A DNA stretch of 15,269 nucleotides from DASRBO01 sp035653595. GTDB taxonomy: Bacteria > Actinomycetota > Acidimicrobiia > Acidimicrobiales > JAJPHE01. Of the stretch, positions 1 to 8,943 are shown piece by piece (the first letter of the stretch is position 1; each line of letters begins with the position of its first letter). The DNA lies in NCBI GenBank assembly GCA_035653595.1, contig DASRBO010000018.1, forward strand, positions 1 to 15,269, given 5' to 3'. The notes beneath the pieces were generated by a model. That model saw only the letters and a program-made list of their open reading frames with translations. It was not told the origin of the DNA and did not search any database. The position numbers and the translations under genes were made by a program.

Positions 1-172
1 GTCGTCTTGCGGGCCGTGGTCTTGCGGGCGGTGGTCTTGCGGGCCGTCGTCTTACGGGCCGTGGTCTTGCGAGCAGCGGTCTTGCGGGCGGGAGCCCGCT
101 TGGCCGTGCTCTTGCGCGCCGTGGTCTTGCGGGCGGTCGTCTTGCGAGCGGTGGTCTTGCGGGCCGCCGCCT
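1..172. repeat. 15-bp tandem repeats encoding TTARK pentapeptides
   Basis: The unit gtcttgcgggccgtg (with gcggt and gccgtc variants) recurs head to tail every 15 bases, most regularly at 1-75 and 115-172. On the minus strand each unit is one ARKTT pentapeptide. The interruptions (for example ggagcccgcttggccgtgctc) are diverged copies in the same frame. Copy number in such arrays can change by slippage, so tail length may vary between strains. Confidence 0.85.
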
Positions 173-437
173 TCTTGGTCGCCGGACGACGCTTGGCGGC
201 CGTCTTGCGGGCGGTCGTCTTCTTCGCCGTGGTCTTCTTGGCCGCAGCGCGCTTGGCCGGCCGACGCTTGGCCACCTTCTTCGCCGTGGTCCGCTTCGCG
301 GTAGTCGAACGGGGATTCATCGCTGCCTCGAAGCCAGAGCCAGAAGCGAAGCGGACCCCATCGACCGCACCTTCTTCGAGGGCGTCCTCGTTCGAGGCCG
401 TCGCACTCACTGTCTCGACGAGCTCAGATTGTTTCAC
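1..437 (-). CDS. Lys/Arg/Ala-rich histone H1-like or HU-tail-like nucleoid protein, C-terminus off the window
   Basis: Seen: reading leftward from GTG at 437, the protein starts VKQSELVETVSATAS, has an acidic stretch (NEDALEEGAVDG), and after residue 40 becomes almost wholly Lys, Arg, Ala, Thr and Pro with repeated TTARK, TTAKK and KRRPAK units. A strong AGGAGG (443-448) sits 5 nt before GTG 437, so I prefer that start over the internal ATG at 320. Known: such tails occur on histone H1-like proteins and at the C-terminus of actinobacterial HU (HupB), where they bind DNA without sequence specificity. The first 14 residues weakly resemble the first HU helix, but the rest of the HU fold (the beta arms with GFG and RNP) is missing. 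Inference: a nucleoid-associated DNA-binding protein. The true C-terminus lies beyond base 1. Confidence 0.75.
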   Translation of the reverse strand, partial: MKQSELVETVSATASNEDALEEGAVDGVRFASGSGFEAAMNPRSTTAKRTTAKKVAKRRPAKRAAAKKTTAKKTTARKTAAKRRPATKKAAARKTTARKTTARKTTARKSTAKRAPARKTAARKTTARKTTARKTTARKTTARKT

Positions 438-442
438 CGCCA

Positions 443-448
443 CCTCCT
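443..448 (-). promoter_or_regulatory. Shine-Dalgarno AGGAGG for the basic-tail gene
   Basis: On the minus strand AGGAGG is followed by TGGCG and then the GTG at 437. This is the best ribosome-binding site in the first 600 bases and decides the start. It adds 39 residues ahead of the first in-frame ATG (320). Confidence 0.7.
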
Positions 449-471
449 GGCGTGTTGGGGAAGTCTTAGAA

Positions 472-500
472 ATGAAAGATGTTTTGTTTGCGTAGGTCAA
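472..500 (-). promoter_or_regulatory. Possible promoter of the basic-tail gene
   Basis: On the minus strand TTGACC (495-500) is separated by 17 nt from TTTCAT (472-477), inside a locally AT-rich stretch upstream of the gene. The -35 is good, the -10 only partly matches. The spacing supports a sigma70-type promoter, but this is a pattern match only. Confidence 0.35.
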
Positions 501-548
501 GCATTTCCTTGGCATCTCGCCCAAACCGATTTGGCCGCTGACCAGCAC

Positions 549-569
549 CGTTGCAGCGCGCGCTGAACG
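549..569. promoter_or_regulatory. Palindrome between divergent genes, possible operator
   Basis: CAGCGCGCGCTG (554-565) is a perfect 12-bp palindrome. It is flanked by CGTT (549-552) and AACG (566-569), with one unpaired G at 553, which extends the dyad. It lies between the divergently transcribed genes at 437 and 609. CG-alternating palindromes can arise by chance in GC-rich DNA, but the flanking CGTT/AACG arms make this a better candidate for a dimeric regulator site. Confidence 0.35.
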
Positions 570-579
570 TCGTTGCGTC

Positions 580-607
580 AAAAGCCACTGATTTGCAAGG
601 CTTTTTT
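580..607 (+). terminator. Hairpin with T-run over the ribosome-binding site of the 609 gene
   Basis: AAAAGCC (580-586) pairs with GGCTTTT (599-605) around a 12-nt loop, followed by T606-T607. It has intrinsic-terminator geometry in both directions. On the plus strand its 3' arm takes in the GG of the only Shine-Dalgarno-like GCAAGG (595-600) before ATG 609, so it could instead act as a translational switch. Which role applies cannot be decided from sequence. Confidence 0.4.
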
Positions 608-608
608 C

Positions 609-971
609 ATGGATGAGACACCGCAGGCGCTCGCTGATGGGGACTATGACGTCCTGATCCTCGATTGCGAAAAAATTTCCCCGGATCGGGCGCGCGTTTC
701 GCTGGTGGTTGTCAGCGGTACGTCCAAGGGAGCGGTGACGAGCATCGTCGGCCCCCTTCCGCGCATCGCCGGCGATGTCTCCAGCGGAGCCCGCAGCGGT
801 GTCAGTGACGACGCCGACGATGGCGACGGTGCCGACCCGACCGCGCTGATGGGCCTGCCCGGTCGTCTGCGCGTCGAGCACGTGGCGGCCTTCGCTCCTC
901 CTCGAGCGCTGACGTCCCCTGAGCGCCGGCCCGATCCAGGCGAGGGCATCGCAGCGCCGGCCGGCTCCTGA
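609..971 (+). CDS. Small acidic hypothetical protein (120 aa)
   Basis: Seen: the likely start is ATG 609, giving MDETPQALADGDYDVLILDCEKI, with GCAAGG 8 nt upstream. An in-frame ATG at 573 would add 12 residues but has no ribosome-binding site and lies upstream of the hairpin. The N-terminal half alternates hydrophobic and polar residues (DGDYDVLILDCEKI, RVSLVVVSGTSKGAVTSIV), suggesting a small beta barrel. A Gly/Asp-rich insert follows (SDDADDGDGADP), then LMGLPGRLRVEHV and a Pro-rich tail. There is no signal peptide, membrane segment or Cys cluster. I recall similar short actinobacterial proteins with a DGxYDVxVxDAE opening and an LLGxPGxLxV strand, but no function is known to me. It lies upstream of the thiC riboswitch on the same strand and could share a transcript with it. 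Confidence 0.6.
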   Translation: MDETPQALADGDYDVLILDCEKISPDRARVSLVVVSGTSKGAVTSIVGPLPRIAGDVSSGARSGVSDDADDGDGADPTALMGLPGRLRVEHVAAFAPPRALTSPERRPDPGEGIAAPAGS

Positions 972-978
972 CTCGCCT

Positions 979-1001
979 GCCCCCCGGGTAACCGGTGGGG
1001 C
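979..1001 (+). terminator. GC-rich hairpin after the small hypothetical gene
   Basis: GCCCC-CCGG (979-987), loop GTAA, CCGG-T-GGGGC (992-1001): nine pairs with one bulged T and a tetraloop, starting 8 nt after the TGA of the 609 gene and 30 nt before the riboswitch. There is no U-run. It could end the upstream transcript or be a stable element in the thiC leader. Confidence 0.4.
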
Positions 1002-1030
1002 GGGGCAACAGGGCGGGCGGAGGCGCGCGA

Positions 1031-1120
1031 GACTCCCCGGTGCGGGAGCTCGACCGCGAGTCGGGCTGAGAGGGCAGAGCCGACCGCTGACCTGATCCGG
1101 GTAATGCCGGCGGAGGGAGA
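1031..1120 (+). promoter_or_regulatory. TPP riboswitch (THI element) controlling thiC
   Basis: The conserved cores are all visible: CGGTGC at the 5' side (1038-1043), GGGCTGAGA (1063-1071) for pyrimidine recognition, and ACCTGATCCGGGTAATGCCGGCG with GGAGGGA (1090-1118) for the pyrophosphate and 3' side. P1 can form between CTCCC (1033-1037) and GGGAG (1115-1119). A side hairpin CTCG/CGAG (1049-1060) fits P3. Known: TPP binding stabilises P1. Here the 3' strand of P1 is part of the GGAGGGAG that serves as the thiC ribosome-binding site, ending 5 nt before ATG 1125. Inference: thiamine pyrophosphate represses thiC by hiding its ribosome-binding site, with no separate expression platform needed. 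Confidence 0.95.
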
Positions 1121-1124
1121 ACCG

Positions 1125-2855
<1,731 letters not shown>

Positions 2856-2861
2856 GGCGCC

Positions 2862-2898
2862 GCCACCCGGGGGCGGGCCGATCCGCCCCCGGCGTGGC
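2862..2898 (+). terminator. Strong hairpin terminator after thiC
   Basis: CCGGGGGCGG (2867-2876) pairs perfectly with CCGCCCCCGG (2883-2892) around the 6-nt loop GCCGAT. GCCAC (2862-2866) and GTGGC (2894-2898) extend it past a bulged C, giving 15 pairs in all, 6 nt after the thiC stop. There is no U-tract, which is common for terminators in very GC-rich actinobacteria. Confidence 0.75.
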
Positions 2899-2930
2899 GC
2901 ACGTCACTGGGGAGGCAGCCCGAGGGCTTC

Positions 2931-2936
2931 TATCCT
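2931..2936 (+). promoter_or_regulatory. Possible -10 (TATCCT) giving a near-leaderless cyclase mRNA
   Basis: TATCCT lies 11 nt before ATG 2948 in an otherwise GC-rich stretch, and no Shine-Dalgarno precedes that ATG. Transcription starting about 7 nt downstream would leave a leader of only a few bases. No -35 is recognisable. Confidence 0.35.
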
Positions 2937-2947
2937 CTACCTCCGTA

Positions 2948-5900
2948 ATGACCTGCCCTTGGTGTGGGACCGCGGTGCCAGACGGCGCCCGGTTCTGCCC
3001 GTCCTGTGGCCGGTCCCTGGGGGTGAGGGGCGACGAGAGGCGCATCGCCACCGTCCTGTTCGCCGACCTGGCCGGCTTCACGGGCATGGGCGAGTCTCTC
3101 GACCCCGAGCACCTCAAGAACCTGGTCGACCGCTGCTTCGACCGCCTGGCCGCCGACATCACCGCCCACGGGGGACGGGTGGACAAGGTGGTCGGCGACG
3201 CCATCGTGGCCCTCTTCGGCGCGCCGGTGGCCCACGAGGACGACGCCGAGCGGGCCGTGCGGGCCGGCCTGCAGATGCAGGAGACCATCGCCGCCCTCGA
3301 CACCGAGCTGGGCCTGCCTCTGCGCATCAGGGTGGGGATCAACACCGGCGAGGTCCTGGTGGGCGCCATCCGCGCCGGCGGCGACTACACCGCCATGGGC
3401 GACGTGGTGAACGTGGCGTCGCGGCTGCAGACCATGGCCTCCCCCGGCACCGTCGTGGTCGGCCCCGCCACCCACGCCGCCACCAGCGCGGTGGTCCGCT
3501 ACCGCCCCCTCGGCGACCTGCAGGCCCGGGGCCGGGGCGAGGCGGTCGAGGCGTGGGCGGCCGAGGAGGCCATGGCCCCGCCGGGCAGCCGGCCCCACCG
3601 GGTGGCCGGTCCCCTCACCGGGCGCGACGACGAGCTCGCCGTGCTCACCCACGCCTTCCGCACGGCCGTCCAGCGCCGGCGGGCCCACCTGGTGGTGATG
3701 GTCGGCGACGCCGGCATGGGCAAGTCCCGCCTCACCGACGAGCTGGCCCGTTCGGCGACGGCCACCTACGACGCCCTGGTGCTTTCGGGGCGCGCCGTCC
3801 CGTACGGCGAGGCCAACCCGTGGTGGCCCATCGCCGAGGCCGTGCGCCAGGCGTGTGCCATCGACCCGGGCGACCCGGCCGATGAGGCGGCCCGGAAGTG
3901 CCGCCTGGCGGTGGCCGAGCTGTCCTCGCTGGACCCGGAGGGGCCCGAGGCCCACCGCCTGGCCGCCGGCCTGCTGCACCTGATGGGCGACGAGGAGGTG
4001 CTGGCCGAGGTCGACCCGCAGCGGGCCACGGTGGAGGCCCGCCGGTCCCTGTACGGGCTGGTCTCCGGGCTCTCCCGCCGCCAGCCGGTGCTGATCGTGC
4101 TGTCGGAGATGCACTGGGTCGACGACGTCGTCCTCGAGTTCCTGGGCGAGCACATCAACCGGCTGGGAGCGCTGCCGGTGATGGTGGTGGCCACCGCCCG
4201 CCCCGAGCTGACCGAGCGATGGAACCCGCCCCAGGGACGCCACAACCTGCTGTGCCTGCACCTCGATCCCCTGTCGCGGGAGGAGACCAGGCGCCTGGCC
4301 CTGGCCCTGACCGAGGGGGAGCCCACCCCCGAGCTGGTCGACACCCTGGTGGAGCGCAGCGGGGGCAACCCGTTCTTCCTCGAGGAGCTGGTGGCCTACA
4401 TCGGCGAGTCGCAGACCCGGGCCCCGTCGCTGCGCTCGGTGGACCTGCCCGTCACCCTGCGGGGGCTGGTGGCCGCCCGCCTCGACACCCTTCCCGCCAT
4501 CGACCGCTCGGTGCTGGAGGACGCCGCCGTCATCGGGCGGTCCGGTTCGCGGGCGGCCCTGGCGGCGCTGGCCACGGCGGCCGGGCGCGACGGCAGCGAG
4601 TCGGCCCTCGGCGCCCTGTTCAGCCACGACCTTCTGCTCATGGTCGAGGACCGCCGTTGGGAGTTCCGCTCGGACGTGGTGCGCGAGGTGGTCTACGAGA
4701 CGCTGACCAAGTCGGAGCGGGCCCGCCGGCACTGGAGCATGGCCTCGTGGCTGGCCCAGCGGGCGGTGGAGACGGGACGGGAGGACGAGATCCTCGAACA
4801 GATCGCCCACCACTACGCCACCGCCGCCGAGCTGGCCGGTGACGTCGGGCCGGTCGACGGTGTCCCCGCCGACGCCCGGCCGGTGGCGGTGGCCGCCCTG
4901 CTGCGGGCGGCGTCGTGGGCCGGCGGGCGGGAGCTGCCCGTCGCCGCCCTGCGCATCCTCGACCGGGCGGTGGCCCTGGCCGGCCCGGAGGGGGCCGGGC
5001 GCGACCAGGTGCTGCTGGAGCGGGCCCTGGCCCGCACCACCCTGCGCCATCTGGGGCCGGCCCGCGACGACCTCGACGCCCTGTCGACCGACGCCGACGC
5101 CCCGGTGCGGGCCCGGGCGCTGACCATCAGGGGACTGATCGAGCAGACCGAGGGTGACCTCGCCGGCTCGGCCGCCACCCTGGCCAAGGCCCTGACCGAG
5201 TGGGAGGCGGTGGGCGACCAGGGCCGCCGGGGCGAGGCCCTGCGCCACTTCGGCATGACCCTGTTCCTGTCATCGGACCTTCCGGCGGCCGGCCGGGCCC
5301 TGACCGAGGCCCTCCAGATCGCCCGCGAGCTCGGCAGCTCCCGCGACGAGGCGTGGGCCCTGTGGCACCTGGCCTGGCTGGCCTTCTCCGAGGGCGACAC
5401 GGCCGGGGCCGAGGAGCGCCTCGAAGCGGCGGCGTCGGCCTTCCGGGCGGCGGGGGACACCGGCGGCCTGGGCTGGGTCGACGGCCTGCTGGGCTACGTG
5501 CGGATGGTGCAGGGCCGGCGCGACGAGGCCGAGGCGCTGGCGGTGAGGGTGCTGGCCGACCACGGCGACAGCGGCGACCCGTGGGCGATGGGGATGACCG
5601 AGGTCCTCCTGGCCACGGCCCGGTTGTGGCAGGGTCGTCCCGACTCGGCGGCCGAGCTGTCGCGGCGGGCGGAGGCGACCTTCGACAAGATCGGCGACGC
5701 CGCCGGGGCGGTCCGGGCCGCCTCGGTCCTGGCCCGGGCGCTCGCCGCCTCGGGCCGGATGGCCGACGCCCGCCGGGCGGCGGAGCGGGCCGACGCCGGC
5801 ACCCACGCCAAGTCGGCGACCATGGAGCCCTTCGTCGGCCAGCTGACCGTCGCCGGGGTGGCCGTGCACGCCGGCGACTGGCGCACGGCGCTGGAGGCCA

Positions 5901-6445
5901 CCGACGTCCTCTTCTCCGACCAGGGGCCAGGCAACGCCGAGGTGCTGGTGCTGCGGGGCCTGGCCCTCCTGCAGGCGGGCCGGTTCGACGAGGGCCGCTC
6001 GCTGCTGGAGACGGCGGCCCAGGCTCCGTCGTTCCCCGGGGCCCGGCCCAACGTCAGTGCCCACCTCGCCCTCGCCCACCTGCTGGCGGGCTCGCCCCGC
6101 TCCGCCCTGGGGGCGGCCAACCGGGCCCTCGAGCACCGCCCCGAGGGCACCTACCGCGACCTGGCCGTGGCCCACGTGGCCCGGGCCTTCGCCGCCGCCG
6201 CCCTGGGCGACGCCGAGGAGGCCTCGGCCGCCCTGGCCGCGGCGACGGCCCAGGTGGAGCTGACCGAGGACCGGGTGACCCAGGCGGTGGTGCACCTGGC
6301 CCGCAGCCACGTGCGGGTGGCCCTGGGAGCGCCGGGGGCCGACGCCGCCCTGGCCGACGCCCATGCCGAGTTCGAGAGGCTGGAGCTAACCGCTGACGGC
6401 TGGGACCGGGTCTTCTCCGCCCTGGCGGCGGCCCGGGGTCTGTAG
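2948..6445 (+). CDS. Zinc ribbon - class III (IIIb-like) nucleotide cyclase - AAA ATPase - TPR regulator
   Basis: Seen, in order over 1165 residues: a zinc ribbon with C3, C6, C17 and C20 (CPWC...CPSC); a cyclase domain (about 31-200) with metal Asp D40 (FADLAGFT) and D84 (VGDAIVALFG), transition-state N155 and R159 (NVASR), and substrate residues K80 and T148; a P-loop ATPase with Walker A GDAGMGKS (253-260) and a Walker B-like strand LIVLSEMHWVDD (382-393); then an Ala/Leu-rich helical TPR-like region to the end. Known: Thr in place of Asp at the purine-selecting site marks class IIIb cyclases, the bicarbonate-responsive group that includes mammalian soluble adenylyl cyclase, which also joins cyclase, P-loop and TPR regions. 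Inference: a cytoplasmic cAMP-producing signalling protein. ATG 2948 is chosen because the upstream GTG 2894 lies in the terminator stem. It overlaps the convergent LLM gene by 60 bp. Confidence 0.9.
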   Translation: MTCPWCGTAVPDGARFCPSCGRSLGVRGDERRIATVLFADLAGFTGMGESLDPEHLKNLVDRCFDRLAADITAHGGRVDKVVGDAIVALFGAPVAHEDDAERAVRAGLQMQETIAALDTELGLPLRIRVGINTGEVLVGAIRAGGDYTAMGDVVNVASRLQTMASPGTVVVGPATHAATSAVVRYRPLGDLQARGRGEAVEAWAAEEAMAPPGSRPHRVAGPLTGRDDELAVLTHAFRTAVQRRRAHLVVMVGDAGMGKSRLTDELARSATATYDALVLSGRAVPYGEANPWWPIAEAVRQACAIDPGDPADEAARKCRLAVAELSSLDPEGPEAHRLAAGLLHLMGDEEVLAEVDPQRATVEARRSLYGLVSGLSRRQPVLIVLSEMHWVDDVVLEFLGEHINRLGALPVMVVATARPELTERWNPPQGRHNLLCLHLDPLSREETRRLALALTEGEPTPELVDTLVERSGGNPFFLEELVAYIGESQTRAPSLRSVDLPVTLRGLVAARLDTLPAIDRSVLEDAAVIGRSGSRAALAALATAAGRDGSESALGALFSHDLLLMVEDRRWEFRSDVVREVVYETLTKSERARRHWSMASWLAQRAVETGREDEILEQIAHHYATAAELAGDVGPVDGVPADARPVAVAALLRAASWAGGRELPVAALRILDRAVALAGPEGAGRDQVLLERALARTTLRHLGPARDDLDALSTDADAPVRARALTIRGLIEQTEGDLAGSAATLAKALTEWEAVGDQGRRGEALRHFGMTLFLSSDLPAAGRALTEALQIARELGSSRDEAWALWHLAWLAFSEGDTAGAEERLEAAASAFRAAGDTGGLGWVDGLLGYVRMVQGRRDEAEALAVRVLADHGDSGDPWAMGMTEVLLATARLWQGRPDSAAELSRRAEATFDKIGDAAGAVRAASVLARALAASGRMADARRAAERADAGTHAKSATMEPFVGQLTVAGVAVHAGDWRTALEATDVLFSDQGPGNAEVLVLRGLALLQAGRFDEGRSLLETAAQAPSFPGARPNVSAHLALAHLLAGSPRSALGAANRALEHRPEGTYRDLAVAHVARAFAAAALGDAEEASAALAAATAQVELTEDRVTQAVVHLARSHVRVALGAPGADAALADAHAEFERLELTADGWDRVFSALAAARGL

Positions 6446-7324
6446 GTCGAGCACCGCCGCCGCCAGGTCGGCGACGTGGTCGGCCCACTCGTCGACCCGC
6501 CCCACCGGCACCACCACCAGCTTGGAGAACCGGTGGGCCACGAAGTCCTCCAGCCGCCGGCGGAGCTGGTCGGGGCCGGAAGCGACCACGCTCGACGGAT
6601 CGACCCCGGGTCGACGCGCCGCTAGCGCCGAGCGCAGGCGCTCGGGCAGCTCGCCGCCGCTGTAGAGGACCAGCGCCCCCCAGTGCTCGGGGTCGATCGA
6701 GCGCCCGGCGCCGGCGGCGGCCTCCTCGACGACAGCGCGGCCGGCAGCGGCCTCCTCGGGGGTGCAGAAGCTGGGCAGCCAGCCGTCACCGAGGCGGCCC
6801 ACCCGGCGCAGCTCGGATGGAGAGCGTCCCCCCAGCCACACGTCGGGGGGCGACTGGACGGGGCGGATGCCGATGGAGACCGACTGGTAGGAGAAGCGGG
6901 GCCCGGCGTGGGTCACCCGGTCCTCGGTCCACAGACGCCTGATGAGGCCAAGGGCCTCGTCGAACCAGGCCGCCCGCTCGCCCCGCTGGACGCCGAAGGC
7001 CTCCTGCTCGGCCGGGTCGGCCACCCCCAGCCCGAAGGCGGGCAGGAACCGGCCCCCCGACAGCAGGTCGACGGTGGCCAGCTCCTTCGCCAGCACCACC
7101 GGGTTGCGGCCCGGCACCACCAGCACGCTGGTGCCCAGCTTGAGCCGACGGGTGCGCCCGGCCGCCACCGACAGGGCGATCAGAGGGTCGGGGACCGGCC
7201 CGCCCAGGCGCTCTGACATCCACAGCGAGTCGAACCCGTTCCCCTCGAGGGCGTCGACCAGCTCGGCGAATGCGCCGGTGTCGAAACCGCCGGTGCCGAG
7301 CCCGAAGCCGATGCGCACCTTCAA
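6386..7324 (-). CDS. LLM-class (luciferase-like) flavin/F420-dependent oxidoreductase
   Basis: Seen: 312 residues with the luciferase-like barrel pattern: RIGFGLGTGG at the first strand, NGFDSLWMSER, RRLKLGTSVLVVPGRNPVVLAKELATVD (read in two overlapping blocks), LSGGRFLPAFGLG, and later PDVWLGGRSPSELRRVGRLGDGWLP. Known: these blocks form the FMN- or F420-binding TIM barrel of the LLM superfamily; the substrate cannot be told from sequence. The TTG at 7324 is preferred as start because GAAGG, overlapping the TGA of the upstream acyl-CoA synthetase, lies 7 nt before it; GTG 7318 is an alternative. The tail (after about residue 290) is Arg/Gly/Pro-rich, low in conservation, and runs into the 3' end of the convergent cyclase gene. 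Operon context suggests a step in acyl-chain or xenobiotic acid metabolism. Confidence 0.88.
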   Translation of the reverse strand: MKVRIGFGLGTGGFDTGAFAELVDALEGNGFDSLWMSERLGGPVPDPLIALSVAAGRTRRLKLGTSVLVVPGRNPVVLAKELATVDLLSGGRFLPAFGLGVADPAEQEAFGVQRGERAAWFDEALGLIRRLWTEDRVTHAGPRFSYQSVSIGIRPVQSPPDVWLGGRSPSELRRVGRLGDGWLPSFCTPEEAAAGRAVVEEAAAGAGRSIDPEHWGALVLYSGGELPERLRSALAARRPGVDPSSVVASGPDQLRRRLEDFVAHRFSKLVVVPVGRVDEWADHVADLAAAVLDLQTPGRRQGGEDPVPAVSG

Positions 7325-7334
7325 GGGGAGGCCT

Positions 7335-8882
7335 TCAGTTCACCTGGCGGGAGCGGCCCTCCCAGTACGGCGCCCGCAGCTTGAACTTCTGGAGCTTGCC
7401 GGTGGCGGTGCGGGGCAGGGCGTCGCGGGTCTCCACCGAGGTCGGGCACTTGTAGTGCGCCATGCGCGAGCGGCAGAACTCGATCAGCTCCGCCTCGCCG
7501 GCGCCCGAGCCGGGGCGCAGGACCACCAGGGCCTTCACCGTCTCGCCCCACTTCTCGTCGGGCACGCCGATTACGGCCACCTCGGCCACATCGGGGTGCT
7601 GGTAGAGGCAGTCCTCCACCTCGATCGACGACACGTTCTCGCCCCCGCTGATGATCACGTCCTTCTTGCGGTCGGCGATGACGGTGTAGGGACCGTCGAG
7701 GTAGCCGCCGTCGCCGGTGTGGAACCAGCCGTCGACGATGGCCTTGTCGGTCTCCTCGGGCTGGTTCCAGTAGCCGGCGAAGACGTGGTTCGACCGGGCC
7801 AGCACCTCGCCCTCGTCGTCGACGTCCATGCGGACCCCGACGGCGGGCACGCCGGCGCGGGACAGCTGCCTGGCCCGCTCCTGGGCCGACAGGTCGTCCC
7901 ATTCGGCCCGCCGGCGGTTGATGGTCAGCAGCGGGGACGTTTCGGTGAGGCCGTAGATCTGGATGAACTCCCACCCCAGGTCGGCCTCCACCCGCTCGAT
8001 CACCGCCGAGGGGGGAGGGGCGCCGGCCACCACCATGCGGACGGTGCCCTGCCCGGGCACCGGGCGGCCCTCCTCCTTGCGCCTGGCGGCGGCGTCGAGG
8101 ATGGCGGCCACCACCGCCGGCGCCCCGCACAGCAGGGTCACCCCCTCGGACTCGATGCGGGAGAGGATGTTCTCGCCGTCGACCTTGCGCAGCACGACGT
8201 GGCGGCCGCCCATGCCGGTGACGGCATACGGCATGCCCCAGCCGTTGCAGTGGAACATCGGCAGGGTGTGCAGGAGCACGTCGCGGTCGGTGACGGTGGT
8301 GTGCCAGCCGAAGGAGACGGCGTTGAGCCACACGTTGCGATGCGTCAGCTGCACGCCCTTGGGCCTGGCCGTCGTGCCCGAGGTGTAGTTGATGCTGGCG
8401 GTGGCCTCCTCGTCGGGGGCCCACAGCGCCGGGCTGGCCCCGGCCGGGGCCTCGGCGAACAGCTCGGCGTCCTGGGTCCCGTCGAGGACGATGCGCTCCT
8501 TGGCGGTGACCCCGGCCAGGACCTCGTCCAGCTCGGGGTCGACCAGCAGCACCGATGCCCCGGAGTGCTCGACGATGTAGGAGACCTCGTCGGCGTTGAG
8601 CCGGAAGTTGACCGGCACCAGCACCCGGCCGTAGCCGCTGACCCCGAAGAACGAGACCATGAACCGGGCCGAGTTGGGCGACACCAGGGCGACCCTCTCG
8701 CCGGCGCCGACCTCCATGCGGTCCAGGGCCAGGGCCAGGCCGCGTGCTCGGGCGGCCAGCTGGCCGTAGGTGATTCGCCCGAGGGAGCCGGGGCCGGAGG
8801 GCTCGTCGACGACCGCCAGGCGGTCGCCGTAGACGAACTCGGCCCGGTCGAGGAAGTCCCCGACGCTCAGCGCAACCCTCAT
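7335..8882 (-). CDS. AMP-forming acyl-CoA synthetase (FadD-like)
   Basis: The enzyme activates a carboxylic acid with ATP to an acyl-AMP and then an acyl-CoA. Seen: 515 residues, full length for the family; the P-loop-like YTSGTTARPKGV (166-177); IYGLTETSP (309-317); HTGDGGYLDG (388-397) with the ATP-binding Asp; DRKKDVIISGGENVSS hinge (404-419); and PRTATGKLQKFK at the C-terminus with K496 as the adenylation Lys. There is no signal peptide or membrane segment. ATG 8882 has AAGGGGG about 5 nt upstream. The TGA is 10 nt from the start of the LLM gene and overlaps its ribosome-binding site, so the two are translationally coupled. The acid used is not predictable; the family includes medium- and long-chain fatty acid and aromatic acid ligases. 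Confidence 0.93.
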   Translation of the reverse strand: MRVALSVGDFLDRAEFVYGDRLAVVDEPSGPGSLGRITYGQLAARARGLALALDRMEVGAGERVALVSPNSARFMVSFFGVSGYGRVLVPVNFRLNADEVSYIVEHSGASVLLVDPELDEVLAGVTAKERIVLDGTQDAELFAEAPAGASPALWAPDEEATASINYTSGTTARPKGVQLTHRNVWLNAVSFGWHTTVTDRDVLLHTLPMFHCNGWGMPYAVTGMGGRHVVLRKVDGENILSRIESEGVTLLCGAPAVVAAILDAAARRKEEGRPVPGQGTVRMVVAGAPPPSAVIERVEADLGWEFIQIYGLTETSPLLTINRRRAEWDDLSAQERARQLSRAGVPAVGVRMDVDDEGEVLARSNHVFAGYWNQPEETDKAIVDGWFHTGDGGYLDGPYTVIADRKKDVIISGGENVSSIEVEDCLYQHPDVAEVAVIGVPDEKWGETVKALVVLRPGSGAGEAELIEFCRSRMAHYKCPTSVETRDALPRTATGKLQKFKLRAPYWEGRSRQVN

Positions 8883-8943
8883 CTCGCCCCCTTTCCCCGC
8901 CGCCGCCGGGCGGGCTCATTGGCGTCCCGTCCGGCGGGATCCG

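Noticed and set aside
1..172. CRISPR-like array
   Set aside because: The 15-bp repeats are contiguous, without spacers, and stay in one coding frame.
7..495. Plus-strand frame rich in VVLRA repeats
   Set aside because: It is the antisense of the TTARK-repeat gene. The minus strand has the strong ribosome-binding site and a sensible basic protein.
1104..1106. ATG 1104 as thiC start
   Set aside because: It is part of the conserved GTAATGCC core of the TPP riboswitch and has no ribosome-binding site.
8883..8943. Promoters for the divergent acyl-CoA synthetase and coupling ATPase genes
   Set aside because: The 61-bp gap shows no convincing -10 or -35 on either strand beyond G/C-rich sequence, so none is listed.
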